Positions 6,362 through 12,120 of a stretch of 12,120 bases of DNA are shown here, piece after piece. This stretch comes from an uncultured Bacillaceae bacterium (GTDB taxonomy: Bacteria > Bacillota > Bacilli > Bacillales > Caldibacillaceae), in NCBI GenBank assembly GCA_937951955.1, contig CALGAD010000042.1, positions 1 to 12,120 on the forward strand. The letters are read 5' to 3'. Made by a program: the position numbers and the translations under genes. The notes below the pieces were generated by a model. That model saw nothing but the letters and a program-made list of their open reading frames with translations. It was not told the origin of the DNA and ran no database searches. Every line of letters begins with the position of its first letter. Position 1 is the first letter of the stretch.

Positions 6362-6390
6362 ATTATATTATAATTTTCACTATTTGTCTT
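6362..6390 (-). promoter_or_regulatory. Candidate promoter of the ABC importer operon
   Basis: On the minus strand, AAGACA (6390-6385) and TATAAT (6367-6362) are separated by 17 bp; a second TATAAT overlaps at 6372-6367. Transcription would start near 6355, leaving a leader of only about 40 nt before the ATG at 6313. That is too short for a SAM-I riboswitch or a T-box. Confidence 0.5.
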
Positions 6391-6534
6391 TTTAAACGGA
6401 TGTGTTTGAAGAGTGTGAATTTAATAGAAGGTGGATGAGAAAAAACAGTTTATCAACAAAATTTTCGGTAATACACTTCATGAAAAACAACCGTTTATAT
6501 ATCATCAAATTAATACTGACAAGGTGAAAAGAAT

Positions 6535-6558
6535 AACTCCCCTTTAATAATGGGAGTT
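6535..6558. other. Small perfect hairpin in the importer-mqo intergenic region
   Basis: AACTCCC (6535-6541) pairs with GGGAGTT (6552-6558) around a 10-nt loop. On the plus strand no T-run follows. On the minus strand it is followed by ATTCTTTTC, so it could weakly terminate leftward transcription. The remainder of the 460-bp gap between the importer and mqo starts (6314-6773) is AT-rich and holds the two promoters and the mqo leader described separately. Confidence 0.35.
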
Positions 6559-6645
6559 GCAGCGGATTGAAGACCGTAACTTATTTTATAAATTGCCTAT
6601 TAACTTTATTGAAATACTTATTATTATCATACAATGGCCAAAATA

Positions 6646-6654
6646 TGTTACAAT
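6646..6654 (+). promoter_or_regulatory. Candidate extended -10 promoter for mqo
   Basis: TGTTACAAT (6646-6654) combines an extended TGn element with a TACAAT -10 hexamer; no good -35 box is spaced with it. A start near 6661 would put the whole 6679-6742 hairpin in the mqo leader. An alternative is TTGAAA (6609-6614) with TACAAT (6630-6635), but its spacing is only 15 bp. Confidence 0.4.
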
Positions 6655-6678
6655 TTATGAAGAAATAGCAAATATTCA

Positions 6679-6742
6679 GAAAAGATTCGTGAGCATTATC
6701 ACTTATCCAACTCAAGTAAGTTTCGCTGCTCGCAATCTTTTC
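6679..6742 (+). ncRNA. Structured 5' leader element upstream of mqo
   Basis: GAAAAGATT (6679-6687) pairs with AATCTTTTC (6734-6742). Past a bulged C, GTGAGC (6689-6694) pairs with GCTCGC (6728-6733) with one G-U. Inside, ACTTA (6701-6705) can pair with TAAGT (6717-6721). The result is a 64-nt, roughly 15-bp hairpin ending 31 nt before the mqo ATG. The descending arm ends in CTTTTCT, only a weak T-run, so attenuation is possible but unproven. It matches no riboswitch class I know; S-box and T-box core sequences are absent. Confidence 0.4.
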
Positions 6743-6773
6743 TAAAAATACAAAGGGGAAAAGGTTGATAAAT

Positions 6774-8291
6774 ATGAGCAACACGAAAGTGAAAACAGAT
6801 GTGATCCTCATTGGTGCAGGAATCATGAGTGCCACTTTAGGTACGTTGATCAAGCAACTGGCGCCGGATTGGGAAATCGCAGTGTTAGAAAAACTCGATC
6901 AACCGGGAGAAGAAAGTTCAAACGAATGGAACAATGCGGGTACAGGCCACGCTGCATTATGTGAATTGAATTACACGGTCGAACGCAGTGACGGTACAAT
7001 TGATATCCAAAAAGCGATTACCGTCAATCAGCAATTCCATGTGTCACGACAATTTTGGTCTTATTTAGTGGAGGAAAACATTATTGCCGATCCACAAGAG
7101 TTTATCCGTCCATTGCCCCATATGAGTTTGGTGCATGGAGAAGAAAACGTCAATTTCTTAAGAAAACGTTATGAAACACTCATAGAAAATCCGCTCTTTA
7201 AAGATATGGAATTTACCGATGATCCGGACGTCATTAAAAAGTGGATTCCTCTTGTGATGGAAGGTCGCACGTCCAATGAACCGATCGCCGCTACAAGGGT
7301 TGATTCCGGTACTGATGTCAACTTTGGTGCGCTCACTCGTAAACTATTTGCCTATTTAGAGAAAAACAATGTGGACGTTCGCTATCATCACCACGTGAAA
7401 GATCTTAAGCGGACAGGCGACGGGCGCTGGGAACTGAAAGTCAAAAACTTGCAAAATGGTAATATCAAATACTTTACAGCGAATTTTGTCTTTATCGGCG
7501 CCGGTGGTGGCAGCCTCCATTTACTGCAAAAATCCGGAATTCCCGAGGGAAAAGGAATCGGTGGCTTTCCGGTCAGCGGCCTGTTTATGGTATGTAACAA
7601 TCCAGAGGTCGTCAAAAATCACCATGCCAAAGTATACGGAAAAGCGAAAGTTGGGGCACCGCCGATGTCGGTCCCCCATCTCGATACCCGGTTTATTGAC
7701 AATAAAAAATCGCTGCTCTTTGGACCGTTCGCGGGCTTTTCTCCGCGCTTCCTAAAAACCGGTTCGCTTTTCGATTTATTTACATCCGTGAAACCGCATA
7801 ATATCATGACGATGTTGGCAGCCGGTGCTAAAAATATGAATCTCGTAACCTACTTGATTCAACAAGTATTGCTGACAAAAGAACAGCGAATGAAAGAACT
7901 CCGGGAGTTTGTTCCGACGGCAAAAGCGGAGGATTGGGATTTAATTGTTGCCGGTCAACGGGTACAGGTGATTAAAGATACCGCATCCGGTGGTAAAGGA
8001 ACGATTCAGTTCGGCACAGAGGTAGTAAGTAGTGCAGACGGTTCAATCGCCGCACTCCTTGGCGCTTCACCGGGAGCTTCCACCGTTGTTCACGTCATGT
8101 TAGAAGTGTTAAGAAAATGCTTCCCGCAAAATATGCTTGAATGGGAGCCGAAAATTAAAGAAATGATCCCATCCTACGGTCTATCTTTAATGGAACATCC
8201 CGATTTGTTAGAAAAGGTGGAGCAAGAAACTGCGAAATCACTCAAATTATCGGAAGATCAGGCCCTCGAAACAGAACCGGCATTCAGTTAA
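6774..8291 (+). CDS. mqo: Malate:quinone oxidoreductase
   Basis: This 505-residue FAD enzyme oxidises L-malate to oxaloacetate and passes electrons to the membrane quinone pool, working peripherally at the inner face of the membrane as the quinone-linked alternative to malate dehydrogenase. The N-terminal dinucleotide-binding motif is ILIGAGIMS (11-19). Family-specific segments follow: SSNEWNNAGTGHAALCELNY (48-67), GAGGGSL (242-248), LLFGPFAGFSPRFLK (315-328) and GGKGTIQFGTEVVS near 406-419. The GASPGAST segment (430-437) near the C-terminus is typical of Mqo. Length matches the family (about 490-510). ATG 6774 is chosen because AAGG lies 9 nt before it and it agrees with Bacillus homologues I recall; an in-frame TTG at 6765 would add three residues. 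It is monocistronic, with a structured leader and a strong terminator. Confidence 0.96.
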   Translation: MSNTKVKTDVILIGAGIMSATLGTLIKQLAPDWEIAVLEKLDQPGEESSNEWNNAGTGHAALCELNYTVERSDGTIDIQKAITVNQQFHVSRQFWSYLVEENIIADPQEFIRPLPHMSLVHGEENVNFLRKRYETLIENPLFKDMEFTDDPDVIKKWIPLVMEGRTSNEPIAATRVDSGTDVNFGALTRKLFAYLEKNNVDVRYHHHVKDLKRTGDGRWELKVKNLQNGNIKYFTANFVFIGAGGGSLHLLQKSGIPEGKGIGGFPVSGLFMVCNNPEVVKNHHAKVYGKAKVGAPPMSVPHLDTRFIDNKKSLLFGPFAGFSPRFLKTGSLFDLFTSVKPHNIMTMLAAGAKNMNLVTYLIQQVLLTKEQRMKELREFVPTAKAEDWDLIVAGQRVQVIKDTASGGKGTIQFGTEVVSSADGSIAALLGASPGASTVVHVMLEVLRKCFPQNMLEWEPKIKEMIPSYGLSLMEHPDLLEKVEQETAKSLKLSEDQALETEPAFS

Positions 8292-8298
8292 AGTCAAG

Positions 8299-8344
8299 AA
8301 AAAGGAAAAGAACCTTCACGCTAAAAGGTTCTTTTCCTTTTTTT
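8299..8344. terminator. Strong bidirectional rho-independent terminator between mqo and the glycan operon
   Basis: AAAAAGGAAAAGAACCTT (8299-8316) pairs perfectly over 18 bp with AAGGTTCTTTTCCTTTTT (8325-8342), with an 8-nt loop; the right arm ends in a run of T's. It starts 7 nt after the mqo stop and abuts the stop codon of the convergent epimerase gene (8343-8345). On the minus strand the stem ends in CCTTTTTCTT, so both transcripts can end here. Confidence 0.92.
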
Positions 8345-9410
8345 ATTCAATTGCCTTACCCTTTTGCTCTTCCGTTGAACGATCGTCGCCTATCGCTGAC
8401 TGTGAAAAACGATCGTATTTGCTGACCGGGAATGTTTTATTTCTTGAAAATTGTTTATACCAGCGAACAAATTGCTCAAGACCGGTTTCTATCGATGTCT
8501 TTGGGGTAAAGCCAATATCTGATTGAATATCGTCAATATCAGCATAGGTTACTTTGACATCACCTGGCTGCATCGGCAAATAGACAATTTGTGCCTTTTT
8601 GCCAATATGCTCTTCCAAAATGGTAATAAAATCGATTAGCTTTACGGGATTATTGTTCCCGATATTATAAATTTTGTATGGCGGTTGCTCCGTGTTCTGA
8701 CTTGGCGGCTTGTGAATGAGACGCATGATTCCTTCCACAATATCATCGATATACGTAAAATCTCGCATCATTTCGCCAAAATTGTAAACCTGGATTGCTT
8801 TTCCTTCCATAATGTTTTTTGTGAATTTGAAGTAAGCCATATCCGGTCTTCCCCACGGACCGTATACCGTAAAAAAGCGAAGGCCTGTCGTCGGAATGCG
8901 ATATAAGTGACTGTAGGAATATGCGAGTACTTCATTTGCGATTTTCGTTGCTCCGTAGAGACTGACCGGACGGTCAACGACATCATCGGTAGAAAAAGGA
9001 ATCTTTTCATTGGCCCCGTATACAGCACTGGATGAAGCATAGATAAAATGGTCCACAGGGTGATGCCGGATCGCTTCCAGGATATTCATAAAGCCGGTAA
9101 GATTAGAATGGGTATAACTATCCGGATTAAGAATGCTATAGCGCACGCCTGCCTGGGCGGCTAAATGAATAACTATCCGGATTTTATGGGTGGAAAAAAT
9201 CGTTTCGATTCCTGTTTTATCGCCAATATCCAATTTGTAAAATTGAAACCCGGGGTATTCTTCTAACATTTTTGTCCGCGCTAATTTTAAGTTTGGATCG
9301 TAATAGTGATTCAAATTATCGATGCCAATGACTTCCTCATTTTCTTCAAGAAGTCTTCGGGTCAAATGATATCCGATAAACCCACTACTTCCGGTCACTA
9401 AAATCGTCAT
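8343..9410 (-). CDS. UDP-glucuronate 4-epimerase-like NAD-dependent sugar epimerase
   Basis: This 355-residue extended short-chain dehydrogenase/reductase should interconvert UDP-glucuronate and UDP-galacturonate, supplying a nucleotide sugar for surface polysaccharide. The NAD motif GSSGFIG is at 7-13, the Ser cluster ASSSAVYG at 125-132, and the catalytic pair YGATK has Tyr152 and Lys156. Segments favouring UDP-glucuronate 4-epimerase over GalE or RmlB are DNLNHYYDPNLK (31-42), AAQAGVRYS (84-92), GLRFFTVYGPWGRPDMA (176-192) and RDFTYIDDIVEG (216-227). B. subtilis YtcB is the kind of relative I have in mind. The last 30 residues (about 325-355) are polar and go beyond the catalytic core. The ATG overlaps the upstream stop (ATGA), implying translational coupling. 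Fold is certain; exact sugar specificity is inferred. Confidence 0.88.
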   Translation of the reverse strand: MTILVTGSSGFIGYHLTRRLLEENEEVIGIDNLNHYYDPNLKLARTKMLEEYPGFQFYKLDIGDKTGIETIFSTHKIRIVIHLAAQAGVRYSILNPDSYTHSNLTGFMNILEAIRHHPVDHFIYASSSAVYGANEKIPFSTDDVVDRPVSLYGATKIANEVLAYSYSHLYRIPTTGLRFFTVYGPWGRPDMAYFKFTKNIMEGKAIQVYNFGEMMRDFTYIDDIVEGIMRLIHKPPSQNTEQPPYKIYNIGNNNPVKLIDFITILEEHIGKKAQIVYLPMQPGDVKVTYADIDDIQSDIGFTPKTSIETGLEQFVRWYKQFSRNKTFPVSKYDRFSQSAIGDDRSTEEQKGKAIE

Positions 9411-10849
9411 TTGGCCTTCTCACTTCTTTTCTTATCTTTTTTCTTCTTCTTTTCCTTTTTCTTTTCCTTCTTCACTTTCGAAGCGCTTTTTGCCACATCT
9501 AGATGTTTATCCTTTTTCTTGCTATCCTTCTTTTTATCCTTTTTCTTTTTCTTCTTTTTGTCATCTTTTTCTACAGTTATTTGATGTTTTTTCTTTTTCT
9601 TCCAGTCTTTGCTCTTCACTTCTTTACGCTTCATTTTCCAGTCTTTTGTTGGCGTATGCTGGATAATCTGAACGGTATTATCGACTTTTTCTTCTAGAGG
9701 AATCGGTTCTTTTGTCCATTCAGCGTGGGTTTCCGGATCCAACATTTTCATCTGTTCTAAGAAATCGTCTAAAAACCCCCGTTCGTACAGGTCTTGAAAC
9801 AGTTCCAGTGGTCGGGATTGCTCTCTCGTGAAAGAATAAACGTGGTCAACCATTTTAAAACCGTTTTTCGTAATAAAGATGTGTCGGAGCGGCGCATCGA
9901 TGAGTTTAAAACCATTTTCTTTCATTAAAGTTAAAATATTGAGCAATTCTTTTGTCACTTCTAACGGTAAATGGGTTTGCGTCTTTAAAAAGGTGTTTAA
10001 ATCTGGACCGCTTAAAAACTCCATCACCACGTAGTTCGGTCCTGTTTCATATACTTCCGGAATAAACGATAACTCCTGGCACGTTAATAAAACCTTTTTT
10101 TCTTGCTCGCACTGTTCCCTTTTTCCATAAATTTTTACACATCGATCTTCAGAGATACGGAAAACAACCCCCTGGTGTCCCTTACCGATCAAACTCAAGG
10201 GTACATTGCTTTCTACTTTCACGCCCTTGCCCGAGCCTCCGGAACGCACAGCCACTTCTTTGAAGTCCACTTTCCCTTTCTCGAAATAGTCATTCCATTT
10301 TTTGTACATTTCGGGTTCTAATCGTTCCACCTGGGATAAAAAGGAATCCTTGAGCAAGATAATATTCAAATCCCGCAACAGTTTTAACGGTACGGGATGC
10401 TGTCGTTTAAAGGCATTGACGTGGTCGACGGCTTTCAATTCCTCATTTTCCATGACAAAAATATGGCGCAGCGGTGCATCGACCATCGTAAATCCGGTTT
10501 TCTCCATCGCCTTCAGCATATCGAGTAGTTTTCTCGTGATCGATTCGGGCATATACGTGCAGTTCTTTAAATACTCTTTCAAATTTGGTCCATCGAAATA
10601 TTCCATGACAACATAATTTTCACCGCTTTTATACAGACGCGGGAAAAACGGTAAATGTTGTCCGGCCTTTAACGCTTCTGCCTCCATTTTTGCTTGAATC
10701 GGGTCGGCGTAAACTTTCACACACCGGTCTTGTGAAATTTGAAATACAGCCCCTTGCGACCCCATACCGATCAAGGGATACTTTGTTGGATTATTTATTA
10801 GTAAAGTTTTATCCCCTTTAGTTACAGTAATTTTTTTAATGTCCTTCAT
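9407..10849 (-). CDS. Tandem protein-kinase-like protein with lysine-rich C-terminal tail
   Basis: This 480-residue protein consists of two homologous kinase-like domains (about 1-190 and 200-380) and a basic tail. Each domain has a glycine loop (IGMGSQGAVF, 27-36; IGKGHQGVVF, 221-230), an ATP-binding Lys (K45, K239 in DRCVK[VI]Y), a hinge-like VVME (80-83, 274-277), a catalytic-loop DAPLRHIF (Asp124, Asp318) and a DFG-like VDHV (Asp142, Asp335). Asn of the HRDxxxxN loop is His in both (129, 323). It resembles small Bacillus Ser/Thr-kinase-like proteins of the YrzF type, but doubled. Residues about 400-480 are roughly half Lys, with a repeated KDWK motif (402-405, 414-417), suggesting binding to an anionic partner. 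It overlaps both neighbours by ATGA. The substrate, possibly a coat protein or a glycan intermediate, is unknown. Confidence 0.8.
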   Translation of the reverse strand: MKDIKKITVTKGDKTLLINNPTKYPLIGMGSQGAVFQISQDRCVKVYADPIQAKMEAEALKAGQHLPFFPRLYKSGENYVVMEYFDGPNLKEYLKNCTYMPESITRKLLDMLKAMEKTGFTMVDAPLRHIFVMENEELKAVDHVNAFKRQHPVPLKLLRDLNIILLKDSFLSQVERLEPEMYKKWNDYFEKGKVDFKEVAVRSGGSGKGVKVESNVPLSLIGKGHQGVVFRISEDRCVKIYGKREQCEQEKKVLLTCQELSFIPEVYETGPNYVVMEFLSGPDLNTFLKTQTHLPLEVTKELLNILTLMKENGFKLIDAPLRHIFITKNGFKMVDHVYSFTREQSRPLELFQDLYERGFLDDFLEQMKMLDPETHAEWTKEPIPLEEKVDNTVQIIQHTPTKDWKMKRKEVKSKDWKKKKKHQITVEKDDKKKKKKKDKKKDSKKKDKHLDVAKSASKVKKEKKKEKKKKKDKKRSEKAK

Positions 10850-11910
10850 GCTCTCCCTCCTAGCAATTCGTCGTAATACTGGGCCTGCAGGGCTAGTTGT
10901 GTTTCTTGATTGAAATACGTTTCTACCTTATGGCGCGCTAAAACGGAGTATTTTTCCCATTGCTCGCGGTTTTCAAACATATATTCAATGGCTTCTGCTA
11001 ATTGATCGACATTATTCTCTTGCACCAGGATGCCTTCCCTGCCATGAGTAATCAGTTCCGGTATCCCGGCATGATTTGTTGAAATCACAGGTATTCCTAA
11101 AGCCATGGCTTCTTTTAACGTATTCGGAATTCCCTCTACATCACCGTTTGCTGCGGTTAAACTGGCTGCACAAAAAAGATCTGCTTCGCGCATTTTTTTG
11201 CGTACTTCATCTTTATGAAGCCGATCTAAAAGCTGAAAAGAATCTCCGAGCTTGAGATCCTTTGCTAATTTTGCAATCTCATCATAGTATTTTCCGCTGC
11301 CGATAACGGTTAGGGTTGCATCTGGATAATTTCCTTTAATTTTCTTAAAAGCTTTCATTAAAATATGGTGTCCCTTCTTTTCTACTAATCTACCAACGGA
11401 TAAAATATTTTTTGTTTCTCGTAAAGGTGGCGGTTGATATTCATAGCGCTCCAAATCGACACCACCATACAATACTTTGACCTTTTCCGGCGGACATCCC
11501 CAGTCGATGATACGCTCCGCTAAATATTGACAAACCGGTAAAAACAATTCCCCTTCCTGAAAAAGGATTTTCATGCTTTCATCGTATCCCACCGGTTGTT
11601 CGGCCATCGTCGCGTCCCTGCCGCGAATGCTTGTCACAAGGGGAAGACCGGTCTTCTCTTTAAACGGCAGCATTAACATCCCAAGCTGGGCGTGGTGGGC
11701 ATGAATTAAAGCTATATTATGGTTATGGACGAATTCCTCCTCAGAATAAATTTCACTCAAGTAATAAATTTTTTCATTGAGCAAAGAAAGATCCCATAAA
11801 TGTTTGGGCTGGCGTACTAAATGAATATAGTCATATCCGGGAACATTACGAATTTGCGCGATGTATTGGGTAGGGTCGACTCTTAAGTTTAAATGCAGAA
11901 CGGTTCGCAA
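10846..11910 (-). CDS. GT4-family glycosyltransferase, first gene of the operon
   Basis: This GT-B fold retaining glycosyltransferase (about 354 residues) should transfer a sugar from a nucleotide donor to a surface or coat glycan in the cytoplasm. In the numbering of the longer ATG form, the N-terminal acceptor domain includes IHAHHAQLG (76-84) and TSIRGRDAT (100-108). The donor domain begins around NILSVGRLVEKKGHHIL (175-191), and the GT4 E-x7-E motif is E266-E274 in VEGIPNTLKEAM, followed by GIPVISTNHAGIPELI. I place the start at TTG 11910 because AAAGGAG (11926-11920) lies 9 nt upstream. The in-frame ATG at 11931 has only a close-spaced AGGA and sits inside a hairpin. The gene ends with an ATGA overlap into the kinase-like gene. 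Family is firm; donor sugar is unknown, though UDP-uronate is plausible from the linked epimerase. Confidence 0.88.
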   Translation of the reverse strand: MRTVLHLNLRVDPTQYIAQIRNVPGYDYIHLVRQPKHLWDLSLLNEKIYYLSEIYSEEEFVHNHNIALIHAHHAQLGMLMLPFKEKTGLPLVTSIRGRDATMAEQPVGYDESMKILFQEGELFLPVCQYLAERIIDWGCPPEKVKVLYGGVDLERYEYQPPPLRETKNILSVGRLVEKKGHHILMKAFKKIKGNYPDATLTVIGSGKYYDEIAKLAKDLKLGDSFQLLDRLHKDEVRKKMREADLFCAASLTAANGDVEGIPNTLKEAMALGIPVISTNHAGIPELITHGREGILVQENNVDQLAEAIEYMFENREQWEKYSVLARHKVETYFNQETQLALQAQYYDELLGGRA

Positions 11911-11927
11911 AAAAATCTTCTCCTTTA

Positions 11928-11959
11928 GCATAAATTCCTGATGTTAGGATAATTTATGC
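11928..11959 (-). promoter_or_regulatory. Hairpin upstream of the glycan operon, covering the apparent ATG
   Basis: On the minus strand, GCATAAATTATCCT (11959-11946) pairs with AGGAATTTATGC (11939-11928) around a 6-nt loop with a 2-nt bulge. The hairpin sits just before the Shine-Dalgarno AAAGGAG and contains the upstream ATG in its stem. The distal arm also contains CATAAATTA (11958-11950), which matches the CATANNNTA -10 pattern of sporulation sigma-K promoters, but no matching -35 element is seen at the usual distance. It could act as a leader hairpin, an operator, or a promoter element. Confidence 0.5.
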
Positions 11960-11977
11960 AGCAAGAGGTGGAAAGGC

Positions 11978-12094
11978 ATGGATAAAGCGGAAATAAAGCT
12001 GATAGGTATTTGTGGAAATTTGTTAATTTATCACGACTTTTCCATCTTTACTAGACGGCTATCTTGCTTTCTCTTAAAAAGTAAAAACAAATGA
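11978..12094 (+). CDS. Possible 38-codon small ORF, unrecognised
   Basis: An ATG at 11978 is preceded by AGAGGTGG (ending 6 nt upstream), a good Shine-Dalgarno, and opens a 38-codon frame ending in TGA at 12092. The peptide has a Lys-rich start, a hydrophobic middle (IKLIGICGNLLIY) with two cysteines overall (C12, C30), and a basic end (LLKSKNK). I recognise no family. It is divergent from the glycan operon, whose promoter region it occupies. A chance frame is quite possible in this AT-rich DNA. I see nothing else firm in 11960-12120. Confidence 0.22.
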   Translation: MDKAEIKLIGICGNLLIYHDFSIFTRRLSCFLLKSKNK

Positions 12095-12120
12095 AGTGAT
12101 TTTCTCTGGAATGAAAATAA

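Noticed and set aside
6435..6527. 30-codon rightward frame beginning ATG AGA AAA between the importer and mqo
   Set aside because: The purine-rich GGTGG abuts the ATG with no spacing, the composition looks like random AT-rich DNA, and no family is recognised.
6765..6773. Upstream TTG start for mqo
   Set aside because: The ATG at 6774 has AAGG at 9 nt and begins with the residues expected for Bacillus Mqo; the difference is only three residues.
9503..9697. Hydrophobic plus-strand frame that looks like a membrane peptide
   Set aside because: It is the complement of the lysine-rich tail: AAA/AAG codons read backwards give TTT/CTT, that is Phe/Leu, so the hydrophobicity is an artefact.
1..12120. 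CRISPR arrays, insertion sequences, prophage or toxin-antitoxin genes
   Set aside because: No regularly spaced repeats, transposase motifs, terminal inverted repeats with target duplications, or typical small gene pairs were seen.

Overview
The window reads as chromosome of a low-GC, Gram-positive, spore-forming-type bacterium, most likely Bacillaceae. The grounds are strong AGGAGG-type ribosome binding sites, sigma-A promoters, a CcpA-type cre sequence, a YxjI-type LURP-one protein, a NlpA/MetQ lipoprotein transporter, a bacillus-type malate:quinone oxidoreductase, and TTG start usage. The genus cannot be named from sequence alone. No rRNA, tRNA, IS element, phage gene or CRISPR array is visible. 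Genes are compactly packed and separated by rho-independent terminators.

Left part (1-3980): a YxjI-like LURP-one protein and a membrane-anchored staphylococcal-nuclease/excalibur protein read rightward. The nuclease's Shine-Dalgarno sequence lies in one arm of a perfect 15-bp inverted repeat. A class I SAM-dependent methyltransferase reads leftward and shares a bidirectional hairpin terminator with the nuclease. A monoacylglycerol-lipase-like alpha/beta hydrolase reads rightward from a good sigma-A promoter whose -35 box is overlapped by a near-consensus cre site. A 16-bp palindrome of DtxR/MntR style lies between these two divergent genes.

Middle (3980-8344): a leftward three-gene ABC importer operon in the order ATPase, permease, lipoprotein. 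It resembles metNPQ, but the ATPase lacks the methionine-sensing C-terminal domain. The binding protein appears to lack the ligand-anchoring Asn, and there is no room for a SAM riboswitch, so the substrate is uncertain. Next is rightward mqo (malate:quinone oxidoreductase), preceded by a long structured leader and closed by a strong terminator shared with the convergent operon.

Right part (8343-12120): a leftward, translationally coupled operon of a GT4 glycosyltransferase, a double kinase-like protein with a polylysine tail, and a UDP-glucuronate 4-epimerase-like enzyme, with ATGA overlaps at both junctions. It looks like part of a glycan pathway for the cell surface or spore coat. The tandem kinase-like protein is the most unusual gene in the window. 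Upstream of the operon are a hairpin covering the apparent ATG of the glycosyltransferase and a possible 38-codon divergent small ORF.
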